Assembly: GCF_900102495.1 (NCBI RefSeq)
Contig: NZ_FMVQ01000009.1
Span: 62,001-126,000 of the forward strand
Direction: 5' to 3'
From: Nitrosospira sp. Nl5
GTDB taxonomy: Bacteria > Pseudomonadota > Gammaproteobacteria > Burkholderiales > Nitrosomonadaceae
DNA: 64,000 nt
The translations under genes and the position numbers were made by a program. Below the pieces are notes generated by a model. It was not told where the DNA came from, searched no databases, and was given only the letters and a program-made list of their open reading frames with translations. Positions 29,098 through 37,435 of the stretch are shown here, piece by piece. Positions within the stretch are counted from its first letter, which is position 1. The number at the start of each line of letters is the position of its first letter.

Positions 29098-29285
29098 TGT
29101 AGTGAGTCAGAGATATCGTTACATAACCGATTCGAATGAATAAACCGGGAAGGAATGTTAAAAATGACTAGATTGGCGTCAGACAAGGCGCGAGGAGGCG
29201 CATAGTTATTCCTATGCAACGATGAGCAACGCAGTATGGCGGCAATCCAGTCATTTTTAAGTAATGATATCTCTGACTCACTACA
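29098..29285. mobile_element. MITE-like element with 25-bp terminal inverted repeats
   Basis: About 188 bp bounded by inverted repeats. TGTAGTGAGTCAGAGATATC begins at 29098 and its complement ends at 29285; the arms match over about 25 bp with one mismatch. A second nested inverted repeat (about 29158-29176 against 29243-29260, around AAAAATGACT and AGTCATTTTT) lies inside, with a small GCATAG/CTATGC hairpin at its centre. It contains no coding capacity and sits between fadA and the DUF3460 gene. The structure fits a non-autonomous transposable element or structured repeat; no flanking target duplication was identified with confidence. Confidence 0.65.
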
Positions 29286-29337
29286 CCAACTCTTGCCGAC
29301 GTATATCTTTTCGTGAAAGGCCGGAAATTCCACGTTC

Positions 29338-29565
29338 TCAGTCTGGCCCTCCCCAGTCCGGCTCCTTTTTATTTCCGTTATTTTGTCCGAAATAAACATA
29401 GCCTTTCTGCGGGACATTCGATTCCAGGAAACGCTTGCGTTCTTCCCTGTCCAGTTTCTTATCCCACCAGATGGCGCGCGCTTCTTTCTGATCCTCCGCG
29501 AGTTGCGGGTTTTTCTCGAACAACTCACGCATGAATTTGGTGTGATCGGATTCGTACAGCTTCAT
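29338..29565 (-). CDS. DUF3460 family small protein
   Basis: 75-aa soluble acidic protein. MKLYESDHTKFMRELFEKNP, then EARAIWWDKKLDREERKRF and the KGYVYFG ending match my memory of DUF3460, a small family common in betaproteobacteria with no known function. There is no signal peptide or membrane segment. The ATG at 29565 follows AGAGGGAAA, a fair Shine-Dalgarno. A promoter-like TTGACA within a repeated block lies about 80 bp upstream. Another frame of the same strand (29094-29528) is rejected. Confidence 0.75.
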   Translation of the reverse strand: MKLYESDHTKFMRELFEKNPQLAEDQKEARAIWWDKKLDREERKRFLESNVPQKGYVYFGQNNGNKKEPDWGGPD

Positions 29566-29620
29566 AGTCTGATTTCCCTCTTTGCTCTTGTCTGTGGACC
29601 TTTACTTCATAACTGTATCA

Positions 29621-29649
29621 GCTTATGTAGATACTCTGTTCGCTGTCAA
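29621..29649 (-). promoter_or_regulatory. Promoter-like sequence for the DUF3460 gene, inside repeat block A
   Basis: On the minus strand TTGACA (29649-29644, a perfect -35 hexamer) is followed by 17 bases and ATAAGC (29626-29621), a poor -10. It would start transcription about 50 bases before the DUF3460 ATG. The same spacer sequence occurs in block B before the peroxiredoxin gene. Only the -35 and spacing support it. Confidence 0.4.
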
Positions 29650-29885
29650 CGATATTTTTGATTTTTTTCTTTATGCAGGCACATGGCCCTACACCTGCTT
29701 CCTCTTTGCCCTGTCATTCCCGCGAAAGCGGGAATCCATGGGGTTTCGGTTGCCCGAATTCACCCACCGCGGAATGACGGCCTGTTCCAGTCAGCGTCTG
29801 GATTCCTGCCTTCGCGGGAATGACGAAGCGGATGGATGAAGCGTAAGTGCTTATGTAGGATGGGTAAAGCGAAGCGTAACCCATC
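29627..29885. repeat. Intergenic repeat block, copy A (inverted copy at 39.4-39.65 kb)
   Basis: The block is nearly identical to the reverse complement of 39397-39647. It comprises a promoter-like end, a T-rich stretch, a GCAGG hairpin, a ~112-bp element bounded by the palindromic GTCATTCCCGCGAAAGCGGG-type repeat (29713-29824), and a GTAGGATGGGT...AACCCATC hairpin. The GTCATTCCCGCG and GTAGGATGGGT motifs are repeat types I recognise from many proteobacterial genomes. A further partial GATGGGTTGCG copy follows at about 29902-29930. Relative to the downstream gene (DUF3460, minus strand) it has the same orientation as copy B. Confidence 0.8.
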
Positions 29886-29954
29886 AAAACAACGAACCGC
29901 ATGATGGGTTGCGCTCATTCCACCCTATCCAGCAAAAAACCCAGGAAAACATCA

Positions 29955-30716
29955 TTACAAGGCCTTTCCCCTGCGCAATTTCTTAACGTACTCCGGAAAT
30001 GGCAGGGAAAATTCGGCTTCGAGTTTTTTTGCGCGCTCCCTTAATTCCTCCCAGTCCGGCCGGCCGGGATTATGCTTGAAAGCGAAAGCGACGAGGTTCC
30101 CGCGCGCCTCCGCCGGCATCGTCATAACGTGGCCGTCAAAGCTGTTCTCAATTCGTCTCAGATATTCCTGTAGCCCCTTGTCTCTGCTGAGCAGATTCAC
30201 CACCAGCATGCCCTTTTTTCTCAATGTCTCGCGGGCACGATTGTAAAAATCCTGACTGCAAAGCGAAGGTACCTGGCAGTTGCCGTCAAAGCCGTCAATC
30301 ATCAGCACATCTGCGCTGGCGAGATTGTTGACGATATAATCTTCGCCCTCCGCGATTATCACTTGCAGTCGTTCACCGTCGGCTGGCACAAAAAAATAGT
30401 TGCGCGCCGTCGTAACGACCTGCGGATTGATTTCAATCACGGTAGTTTTTGTCAGCGGCAGCCGATGATAGACGAATTTAGCCAGCGATCCTCCCCCCAG
30501 ACCGATCATCAGAATGTTTTCGGGGTGTGAGTGAAACAGCATGAAACCCATCATGCATTGGGTATAGGTCAACTCCAGATCATTGGGCGCCGTCAGCCTC
30601 ATGGCGCTTTGCACCATGCTATTGCCAATATGGAGCACGCGCACTCCGCCCTGCTCGCTCAATTGAATGCCTGATTCGCCCCGGGTACGGGTACGCCATT
30701 TTGAAAATCCGGACAT
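29955..30716 (-). CDS. Spermidine-synthase-like SAM-dependent protein
   Basis: A Rossmann-fold protein of the polyamine aminopropyltransferase-like group. The nucleotide-binding motif is ILMIGLGGGSLAKFVYHRLP, then TTVIEINPQVV, then the acidic EGEDYIV and VLMIDGFDGN. Related small proteins in betaproteobacteria are annotated as spermidine synthase but often lack the full polyamine pocket, so the substrate is uncertain. The frame is open to 30974; ATGs at 30803 and 30716 are possible and I favour 30716 (253 aa, MSGFSKWRTRTRGE), where family-like sequence begins. It is divergent from a lipoprotein gene. Confidence 0.7.
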   Translation of the reverse strand: MSGFSKWRTRTRGESGIQLSEQGGVRVLHIGNSMVQSAMRLTAPNDLELTYTQCMMGFMLFHSHPENILMIGLGGGSLAKFVYHRLPLTKTTVIEINPQVVTTARNYFFVPADGERLQVIIAEGEDYIVNNLASADVLMIDGFDGNCQVPSLCSQDFYNRARETLRKKGMLVVNLLSRDKGLQEYLRRIENSFDGHVMTMPAEARGNLVAFAFKHNPGRPDWEELRERAKKLEAEFSLPFPEYVKKLRRGKAL

Positions 30717-30886
30717 GGAACCCAGTTCGTTAAAGATTATGCCTGCGCAATCTGCAATTCGGCTACCATAAAGCTTACCACTGGCTACAATTGGACGCGC
30801 CATAATGATCCACGAAAATAACGAACCGACGCATTGCCGTTGATTCTCATTCTGCAAGCACCAAAACCGTGATTGAAGGCTAAACC

Positions 30887-31366
30887 ATGTATAAATTGAT
30901 TGTGATTTTAGCTCTGCTATTGTCAGCGTGTTCAGGTCTCGGTATAAAAGAAAAAATGCAAACTCATGGAGCAAAGTTCACGGGAGAGCATTCCGCTCTC
31001 GCACGCTGCGTCGTGACCAAATTGCAATCGGACAGCCGCTGGCTAATCAGGGAACTGGGATACGATGTGCGGCAATATCCGGACATCCAGGCAACGGAAA
31101 TTTATGCATATCCGTTTACCTCGTTACCAGGCACGTATGCACGCAACTCACCCTTGAATCCTGATGCGGTGGTCAGCTATGGGCCACCGGCACCCAAGGT
31201 TCAAGCATATAAGCAGAAGGCCGATGCGAACCCCGATTATTCATTCGTTCTAATGATAAAAAGAACGGACAATGAAACGGTATTCGCCACCCTCAACGGA
31301 AAGAAACACCAGGGCGACATAGCGTGGGAGAAACTGAAAGCCTGCTCGCCTCCAAACGGCTCCTAA
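30887..31366 (+). CDS. Predicted lipoprotein of unknown function
   Basis: 159-aa protein with a short signal peptide and lipobox (LLSACS, Cys15), so probably outer-membrane anchored. The mature part has no motif I recognise; it contains CVVTKLQSDSRWLIRELGYD and a proline-rich middle, with three cysteines in total after the signal. The ATG at 30887 is preceded by an AAGG-type Shine-Dalgarno. It opens a 3-kb group of envelope-protein genes. No function is assigned. Confidence 0.65.
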   Translation: MYKLIVILALLLSACSGLGIKEKMQTHGAKFTGEHSALARCVVTKLQSDSRWLIRELGYDVRQYPDIQATEIYAYPFTSLPGTYARNSPLNPDAVVSYGPPAPKVQAYKQKADANPDYSFVLMIKRTDNETVFATLNGKKHQGDIAWEKLKACSPPNGS

Positions 31367-31726
31367 CGCCACAAATCAGTGGTTGGGGGGAGCGTCGCAT
31401 GCAAATCACGCGCCGAGCGTTTCGAGGTAATAAAATCTTCAACATCATGGATTTCATTCCATTGCTCCGTTGTTGATAGGCCCCTGATATTCACTTGTGC
31501 CGCGTCCCATCCAGCAGGGCCGGGCAACGCCATTTCACGTTATCCTCGAAGAAATAAAAGTATCGGCTTGATGCACGGCATGATAATTTTCGCTTGTTGT
31601 CCGCGATGGAATCGCGGCATTTAATATTAACGGCACATTTATCGGATTTCTCAAATTGAAGTTAGGGCGTTTCGCAACACAGAAAAAAACAACCAGCGTA
31701 GCGGTTGGAAGAATAATGGTGATTAA
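31367..31726. other. Non-coding gap of 360 bp before the Sel1-repeat gene
   Basis: I see no convincing gene, RNA or strong terminator. An 81-codon open frame at 31379-31624 lacks a Shine-Dalgarno and family character. The promoter of the Sel1-repeat gene presumably lies in the A/T-rich last 100 bases. Confidence 0.5.
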
Positions 31727-33187
31727 ATGACGCGGTTATCGATCCCGCGAATTGCGATAGCAGGACTGGCGTCGGTATTGCTGGCTACTCAAGGCTTTGC
31801 CGGAGACTTTGAGGATGGAATGAAGTTTGTCCTCAGCAAGGATTACACCAGAGCGGTGGAATCTTTCAGAAAAGCCGCTGAGCAGGGAAATGCGGATGCG
31901 CAATTCAATCTGGGCGTCATGTACGCCAAAGGCCGCGGCGTTCCACAGGACTACCAGCAGGCGGTGGTCTGGTATCGCAAGGCGGCGGAGCAGGGAGATG
32001 CTCAGGCGCAGTCCATTCTCGGCTTCATGCACCTCAAGGGCCAGGGGGTCACGCAGGATTATCAGCAAGCCATGTCCTGGTATCTCAAAGCCGCGGAAAA
32101 AGATTATCCGGTCGCACTGTACAATCTGGGCGTCATGTACGCCAAAGGCCAGGGGGTTCCGCAGGATTATCAACAGGCCATGTCCTGGTATCTCAAGGCC
32201 GCGGAGCAGGGGCACGCTCCCGCGCAATCCATTTTGGGTTTCATGTATCTCAAGGGTCAGGGAGTTCCGCAGGACGATCAGCAAGCCGCATCCTGGTATC
32301 TTAAAGCGGCTGAGCAGGGATATGCCGACGCGCAATACGCGCTTGGCGTCCTGTATGCGAAAGGCCGGGGGGTTGCACAGAACGATCAGGAGGCCACCTC
32401 CTGGTATGCCAAAGCCGCCGAGCAGGGAAATGCGGATGCGCAATACAATCTCGGACTGGCGTATGCCAAGGGGCAAAGCGTCCCTCAGGACGATCAGCAG
32501 GCCGCATCCTGGTATTTCAAAGCCGCTGAGCAGGGAAATCCAAGAGCACAATTCAAGCTCGGTGTCGCGTATGCCAGAGGGCGGGGTGTTCCGCAGGATG
32601 AGGGGGAGGCCTTATCCTGGTACCGCAGCGCGGCCGAGCAGGGTCATGCACCCGCCCAATTCAATCTTGGCGTCATGTATGCCACGGGCAGGGGAGTTCA
32701 GCAGGACGACCATAAGGCCGTTACCTGGTATAGCAAGGCGGCCGAGCAAGGGGATGCGGATGCCCAGTACAACCTAGGCGTGCGATACGACGACGGACGA
32801 GGCATTAACAAGGACGAGCAGGCGGCCCTGGCCTGGTATCTCAAGGCCGCCGAACAGGGATACGCCCGAGCCCAATACAGCCTGGGCGTGAAGTATGACA
32901 ACGGCCAGGGTGTGGCGCAGGATTACCAGCAAGCCCTGGCCTGGTACCTCAAGGCCGCCGAGCAGGGTCATCCGGGGGCGCAAACAAATCTTGGTGTGCT
33001 GTACTACAAAGGCAATGGCGTGAAGCAGGATTTCGTCGAAGCGGAAAAGTGGTTCAACATTGCCAGCGCGGTAGGATATGAGGATGCGAAAACGAACAGC
33101 GAGTTGATGGAAAAACTCATGACGCCGGAGCAAATTGCCGAAGCGCAGCAACAAGCAAACGCGTGGAAGCAGACTCACCAAAAATAA
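31727..33187 (+). CDS. Secreted Sel1-repeat (TPR-like) protein
   Basis: 486 aa: an N-terminal signal peptide ending about residue 25 (ATQGFAG), then about twelve consecutive 36-residue Sel1-like repeats of the pattern AEQGxAxAQxxLGxxYxxGxGVxQD, ending with a short helical tail. Sel1 repeats form a superhelical scaffold for protein-protein interaction, often in periplasmic or outer-membrane assembly, signalling or host contact. No catalytic domain is present. The repeats are also similar at DNA level, so copy number may vary. The Shine-Dalgarno is weak. The partner is unknown. Confidence 0.85.
   Translation: MTRLSIPRIAIAGLASVLLATQGFAGDFEDGMKFVLSKDYTRAVESFRKAAEQGNADAQFNLGVMYAKGRGVPQDYQQAVVWYRKAAEQGDAQAQSILGFMHLKGQGVTQDYQQAMSWYLKAAEKDYPVALYNLGVMYAKGQGVPQDYQQAMSWYLKAAEQGHAPAQSILGFMYLKGQGVPQDDQQAASWYLKAAEQGYADAQYALGVLYAKGRGVAQNDQEATSWYAKAAEQGNADAQYNLGLAYAKGQSVPQDDQQAASWYFKAAEQGNPRAQFKLGVAYARGRGVPQDEGEALSWYRSAAEQGHAPAQFNLGVMYATGRGVQQDDHKAVTWYSKAAEQGDADAQYNLGVRYDDGRGINKDEQAALAWYLKAAEQGYARAQYSLGVKYDNGQGVAQDYQQALAWYLKAAEQGHPGAQTNLGVLYYKGNGVKQDFVEAEKWFNIASAVGYEDAKTNSELMEKLMTPEQIAEAQQQANAWKQTHQK
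31805..33080. repeat. Tandem 108-bp coding repeats in the Sel1 gene
   Basis: About twelve in-frame units of 36 codons lie back to back. Neighbouring units share long stretches such as CAGGATTATCAGCAAGCC and AAAGCCGC(G/T)GAGCAGGG. The last unit is diverged. Such arrays recombine easily. Confidence 0.75.
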
Positions 33188-33199
33188 ATTCTATATTGA

Positions 33200-33385
33200 T
33201 TATTTAGTGGGCGATTGTGTACTACTCTTCTCCTTGGCAACAGGGTTTCGTAAGGTATAGCCTTTCTCTTTCATCTTGTATCCGCCGTAGGCGCCAGCTC
33301 CTCCGGCAACCAGATACCAGCAGCCAGAGAGCATTGGAATCACAGCCAATAACATGCCCACACAAATTATTCTCTTTATTTTCAT
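33200..33385 (-). CDS. Small lipoprotein
   Basis: 61-aa predicted lipoprotein: a basic start MKIKRIICVG, hydrophobic core and lipobox MLSGC, then a glycine/tyrosine-rich stretch (GGAGAYGGYKMKEKGYTLRNP) and a polar tail. The ATG at 33400 and TTG at 33403 in the same frame are alternative starts. It is convergent with the Sel1 gene, with only 12 bp between stops. Function unknown; the GAYGGYK stretch is seen in other small envelope lipoproteins. Confidence 0.6.
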   Translation of the reverse strand: MKIKRIICVGMLLAVIPMLSGCWYLVAGGAGAYGGYKMKEKGYTLRNPVAKEKSSTQSPTK

Positions 33386-33623
33386 TGCGGCTCTTCTCAT
33401 CAAGTCAGGGAAACAACATGCTTCGGAAGGGGAATTTAACCTTCAGAACAGATAGTTGTCAAATATGTCATCCCGAGCAGACAGGTTTTCGTTAATATAA
33501 CTCAGTAGGCTTCGTAATTGTGGGAAATAGGATCACGCGCGAGCTCGCCTGGAGCGCATTCCGAATCAGTTGAGCTGGATCAGTGGAGCATCTCGGTTTA
33601 AGAGGACTTTGGAGGAAAATATC

Positions 33624-34103
33624 ATGGACCAGGCATCAATCTCTAACGTATGGATCAAGCGGTTGACAATTATCGGGCTAGTCATGCTCCTGCCGGCTTG
33701 CCAATCAACGGAAACGAGACGGTTCGGCGGGATTCTCGGCAGCGTTGCGGGCTCCATTGGCGGAAGCTATCTTGGCAGTTCTCTCGGGGGAGGCACGGCG
33801 GGCCGCATCATCGGCGCTGTCGCCGGGGGTGTCGCAGGCTACTATGTGGGTTCCCACATCGGCGGCTATCTTGGGGAGGACGATAAACAAAAAATGGCCC
33901 AGACATCACAAGCGGCGTTCGAGACCGGCGAGACACAGACCTTCAGCAATCCTGATACTGGCGTGAAGGGCAAGGCTGAAGTGGTTCCATCGACACAAGC
34001 AGCGCAACGGGATCGGGACTGCAAGATGATCAGGCAAACCATTGTGCTCAAAAACGGAAAAACAGTGACTGAGGATGTGAGGAGTTGTAAAGAGCCGGGA
34101 TGA
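33624..34103 (+). CDS. Glycine-zipper lipoprotein (17 kDa surface-antigen-like)
   Basis: 159 aa: a signal sequence with lipobox LLPACQ, then a glycine-zipper segment (about residues 33-80: GGILGSVAGSIGG, then LGGGTAGRIIGAVAGGVAGY, then HIGGYLG) that can form a membrane-inserted hairpin, then a soluble tail with two cysteines (CKMIRQTIVLKNGKTV, RSCKEPG). This is the plan of Rickettsia 17 kDa antigen-like and SlyB-like proteins, implicated in outer-membrane stability. The ATG at 33624 has GGAGG nine bases upstream; the longer frame from 33570 is not needed. Confidence 0.8.
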   Translation: MDQASISNVWIKRLTIIGLVMLLPACQSTETRRFGGILGSVAGSIGGSYLGSSLGGGTAGRIIGAVAGGVAGYYVGSHIGGYLGEDDKQKMAQTSQAAFETGETQTFSNPDTGVKGKAEVVPSTQAAQRDRDCKMIRQTIVLKNGKTVTEDVRSCKEPG

Positions 34104-34216
34104 ACGTCATTTGTTTGCTATCGGCCATAATCTGCAGTAGTTCCTCCGACGGCGCCGAATACGAATTCAACGGGTGAACGCAAGTAACTGCTGGATAGGG
34201 AGAGTACGCCCCGAAC

Positions 34217-35188
34217 CTAATTTTCGTACTGAGAACCCGCTACCGGAAGCTTGGTCAGTTTGTCGAGCCTGGAGGGTTGTGCACGCCACAGCACTGCCAG
34301 CAGGCTTCCGAGCAAAGAGTGCACCACCGCTGAAACCGCGCCTACCACGGGTGTCAGCGGCAGCAATGGAAAGGCCTGTTTGGCCAACACGATTGCAAGC
34401 CCGGAGTTCTGCATGCCGACCTCGATGGAAATGGTGCGAGCACTCTGGCTCTGGCAACCACGGATCCTGGCGAAGCTATAACCGATCAGGAAACCGATTC
34501 CATGCAGCAGCATCGTGGCAAGAATCAGTTGAAAGCCATGGCTCAGGATCGCATCCGCATTGGCGGCAAACACCACGGCACAGATGAAGCAAACCCCCAT
34601 TACCGACAACAGGGGCGCCACCGGCATCACGCGCATAACCAGGCGCGGCGCCCAGCGGTTGAGCATGACGCCAAGAATAACCGGAATGATGACGACTTGC
34701 AGGGTTTGCTTGAACAGTAACCAGGCATCCACGGGAACCAGGGCCCCCGCAAGAAATTGGGTCAGCAATGGTGTGAAAACGACTGCCGCCAGCGTGGAGC
34801 AGACCGTCATTACCACCGAAAGCGCGACATCCGCGCCCGCGATATAGGTCACCAGATTTGAAGCCGTCCCGCCTGGACAACAGCCAACCAGGATCAGGCC
34901 CAGAGCAAAGTAGGGCGGCAGGTTCAGCGCATAAGCCACTCCCCATGCTGTCAGAGGCATAATCGAGTACTGGGCCACAAAACCGATCGCTACCTCCCTC
35001 GGCTTGCGGGCGATCCTGCGAAAATCCTCGAAGGTCAGTGTCAGCCCCATGCATAACATGATGAAAGCCAAGAGCAGCACCATCAATGGACCCTGATTCA
35101 TGGCCATCAGCCACTGCGGCCAGTACAAGGCAATTGCCCCGGAGAGAATCATCCAAAGCGGGAACAGGAGGGCCAATTTGTGCAACAT
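34217..35188 (-). CDS. BASS-family (bile acid:sodium symporter-like) transporter
   Basis: 323-aa membrane protein with about nine to ten hydrophobic segments. The family motifs are LAFIMLCMGLTLTFEDFRRI and VGCCPGGTASNLVTYIAGAD (the crossover region of the SBF/BASS fold), and EVGMQNSGLAIVLAKQAF. Bacterial members import organic anions such as pantoate or 2-keto acids with sodium; the substrate is not predictable here. The frame is open to 35500, but that extension overlaps the methyltransferase and is not hydrophobic; the ATG at 35188 is chosen. It lies 17 bp after the methyltransferase stop, so the two are probably co-transcribed. Confidence 0.85.
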   Translation of the reverse strand: MLHKLALLFPLWMILSGAIALYWPQWLMAMNQGPLMVLLLAFIMLCMGLTLTFEDFRRIARKPREVAIGFVAQYSIMPLTAWGVAYALNLPPYFALGLILVGCCPGGTASNLVTYIAGADVALSVVMTVCSTLAAVVFTPLLTQFLAGALVPVDAWLLFKQTLQVVIIPVILGVMLNRWAPRLVMRVMPVAPLLSVMGVCFICAVVFAANADAILSHGFQLILATMLLHGIGFLIGYSFARIRGCQSQSARTISIEVGMQNSGLAIVLAKQAFPLLPLTPVVGAVSAVVHSLLGSLLAVLWRAQPSRLDKLTKLPVAGSQYEN

Positions 35189-35205
35189 GGCAGCGGGGAC
35201 CGGCC

Positions 35206-35922
35206 TCAGCCCTTTGCCAAAGCAGAACGTGAGAACAGAAGCGTGTGATGCTGGGCAAACCGGCTTATCAACCGGATTGAGTTCAGGCCCGTTTCGCTGG
35301 CCATCTCCCGCAGCGTGGAGAGGCTCTCGGGATAATCGTGGTCGCGGACATGGGCACAGGCCTCCTCCAACTGATCCTGTGGCACCTTCGTCCATGTCTC
35401 GCGCATGAACTTCAGATAGCCGTCCAGATAGTTTTCCCGGTCCTGGTTTTCCTCGCGCAGCACATCCACCAGAATCAGCCAGCCCTTGTCCGAAAGGCAC
35501 CGCCCCGCCGCACGGAAAAAGCGCTTCTTATCGTCCGGCATCAGATGATGAATTGCAAATCCCGTAAAGAGGACATCCCAGGTTTTGCCCGTGGACTCCA
35601 CCGCCTTCAAAAGATCGCCGAGGGTTAAAGTGACCTGACTGGGCAATTCCGCCAAATACTCACGCGCCTCTGCCAGCGCAGCCTCGGACAAATCCACGCC
35701 TTCGTATGTCGCGGGGGGCAGGCGCCTCAGGCAGGGTGCCAGATAGCGCGCATTGCCACAACCCAGATCCAGCAGGTGATATTGACCCTGATCATCGCGC
35801 AGCCTCAGCAAATCCTCAATGCCAGCATAGATCTCCCGGTGATACATGTAGTTGTATTCGGTGAGTAAGTCGTAGAGAGACCAGGAGCGGGTAAAAATGG
35901 TAGTAGGGTCGGGGAAAGTCAT
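35206..35922 (-). CDS. Class I SAM-dependent methyltransferase
   Basis: 238-aa cytosolic protein with a standard Rossmann methyltransferase core: motif I HLLDLGCGNARYLAPCL, the acidic YEGVDLSEAAL, and WDVLFTGFAIHHLMPDDKKR. The substrate cannot be told; the N-terminal SWSLYDLLTEYNYMYHREIY resembles small-molecule methyltransferases of the Methyltransf_12/25 type. It is upstream of and probably co-transcribed with the BASS transporter, so a linked metabolite is possible but unproven. Confidence 0.75.
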   Translation of the reverse strand: MTFPDPTTIFTRSWSLYDLLTEYNYMYHREIYAGIEDLLRLRDDQGQYHLLDLGCGNARYLAPCLRRLPPATYEGVDLSEAALAEAREYLAELPSQVTLTLGDLLKAVESTGKTWDVLFTGFAIHHLMPDDKKRFFRAAGRCLSDKGWLILVDVLREENQDRENYLDGYLKFMRETWTKVPQDQLEEACAHVRDHDYPESLSTLREMASETGLNSIRLISRFAQHHTLLFSRSALAKG

Positions 35923-36304
35923 AACTGCCGGGTAAAAATGTCGGTATCGCTTTACAATAATTTATGGAAGAGCGCGCAAAACTATTCTTTTAGAAGTCCA
36001 GCTAAAACGATGGTCAGCGTTTGTATCGCCCCACCTAATCGCAACTGGAAATGGAAGGAAAATGTAGCCTGGAGCTAGCTCGGCTTTTGCGAGGGCGAAA
36101 TAATGCCGAAAATTCTACTTGTATTGTGCAGCAGCCATAAAACCCTCGCGTGTTGAATCGGCAGTAATAACGCTACCGAGCGCCTGATACTCATCAGTTT
36201 AATACAAGTTTAGGGATAAGCAACAGCTTGCGGTGCCCTTGCCGCGTTGCGAACAGCAACTGATGATTTTCAGGAATGCATTATCGAGCCCCTACCTTAA
36301 TGGG
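35923..36304. other. Non-coding stretch of 382 bp upstream of the methyltransferase gene
   Basis: No gene, tRNA or strong repeat is seen. It must hold the promoter of the methyltransferase-BASS pair near its left end. Base composition is more A/T-rich than neighbouring genes, as in the rest of 36-38 kb. Confidence 0.4.
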
Positions 36305-36418
36305 ATGAAAAATGGATGTGAAAATTTTGTAGTCATGTTATTGATTATTTCGGGCTTGGCCGGCTGTAGACTAATCGCACTTCCAGCCGGTCAGGACAAA
36401 ACGATAAATGTGCTTTAG
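36305..36418 (+). CDS. Possible 37-aa lipoprotein
   Basis: An ATG at 36305 opens a 37-codon frame with hydrophobic MLLIISGLAGC, a fair lipobox, followed by a short tail ending QDKTINVL. It resembles entericidin-sized lipoproteins in size only. No good Shine-Dalgarno is present and I recognise no homologue. The frame is open upstream to 36233. Confidence 0.25.
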   Translation: MKNGCENFVVMLLIISGLAGCRLIALPAGQDKTINVL

Positions 36419-36434
36419 CAGGAAGGGCGTTCTT

Positions 36435-36587
36435 CTATTCCTGCAGCCGTAGCTCAGGAAATTCAATGACGTAGATGATCCCGCTGATCACCCGCAGATC
36501 GTCAACACGGGCAACCCAGTGGGACAAGGGAAAATAAGGTTTTATACGGTTGAACTGTGTTTCCGACAGGTAAAACAAATCCCTCAT
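36435..36587 (-). pseudogene. Truncated IS5-family transposase N-terminus
   Basis: A 50-codon frame starts at an ATG (36587) with GGAGG upstream. It reads MRDLFYLSETQFNRIKPYFP, then LSHWVARVDDLRVISGIIYVI, which closely matches the N-terminus of IS5-group transposases. After this the expected RNGLRW-type sequence is replaced by EFPELRLQE and a TAG stop, so the catalytic DDE part is absent. I see no remainder of the transposase nearby and no clear terminal inverted repeats. It is a remnant of an insertion. Confidence 0.75.
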
Positions 36588-36908
36588 GGCAGCACCTCCG
36601 CCATAAGTGAATCACATTTGATCCTATTCGTGAATCATGAAATTAATGAGTCCTGAGCCTAAAAAAGAAAGGATCTCATAAAGTACCTGAAAAAATAAGA
36701 GCTTATTGAGCTTTACTTCGATCAGGCATGATTAACCTTCCTCCTCAAGCTAATATCCGTGTTTTCCCAGCAAGAACTCACTTAAGATAAAAATGAGGAC
36801 GAGTTTACGTGGATTTTTACAGTTGATAACCTATTTTATCATGGGTAAAATGCTCCCATGAGGGGCGACCGGCGCCGAACTCAACGCAGAAGATGGGGGT
36901 GGGGAGTC
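36588..36908. other. A/T-rich non-coding gap with small hairpins
   Basis: 321 bp with no gene. Visible structures are a 14-bp palindrome AATAAGAGCTTATT (36694-36707), a 6-bp hairpin CATGGG/CCCATG (36840-36845 and 36855-36860), and two GTGAATCA copies near 36607 and 36631. It probably contains leftovers of the IS and the promoter of the next gene. Confidence 0.4.
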
Positions 36909-37190
36909 ATGAGCAATCGCTTCCTGATGTGGGCCAAGACATGGATCGAGGAAAACATCCCTCCCGGCGCCAATTCCGACATAGAGAGTCATGAAGTAAA
37001 GGCAAAGCGGCTGTCGGAGAAACTGTTCGCCGAGGCAGCTGCGGCCAACTTCACAAACTTCGAGACCGAGGAGGAGCGGGAGCGCGTTACGCCCCTGGTA
37101 CTGGCCGCGGTCTCGGACAGCAGAGACTTTGACATCGATGCCTATCATCTCAAGTCGCAACTTGCGCGGGAGAATGAAGATGGCGACTGA
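36909..37190 (+). CDS. Small acidic protein of unknown function
   Basis: 93-aa soluble protein starting MSNRFLMWAKTWIEENIPPG, with a helical acidic middle (ETEEERERVTPLVLAAVSD) and polar end. GGGGAG four to nine bases before the ATG at 36909 is a good Shine-Dalgarno, so I prefer this start to 36858. The layout vaguely recalls the rhizobial DUF768 proteins (FL-WL-NVP start, LxxKLFA-A), but I am not confident. It lies alone between IS debris and a decayed gene. Confidence 0.45.
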   Translation: MSNRFLMWAKTWIEENIPPGANSDIESHEVKAKRLSEKLFAEAAAANFTNFETEEERERVTPLVLAAVSDSRDFDIDAYHLKSQLARENEDGD

Positions 37191-37435
37191 GCCTCGCATG
37201 GTTGGTCTTCAGGGCGGCATCACGTTGGTTGCTTGTCAGCTGCTCGTGACATATCCATAATCAAAAGAGGGCTGTCATTTGTTCTCAAGGATCTTCCTGG
37301 AGACAAGCCTGTAGTTTTTCGCATCCGTAAAGCATAGGCGCTAGTCAGCTGTATTCATAAATATAGATGAGTTCGAGAAATGGCCTAAGAAAATCCACTG
37401 AGCATGTCCTTCCTTCTCGCTCAGCTCGCGATTGT

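Noticed and set aside
29094-29528. 144-codon minus-strand frame overlapping the DUF3460 gene and the MITE
   Set aside because: It reads through the MITE arms and is out of phase with the conserved DUF3460 frame.
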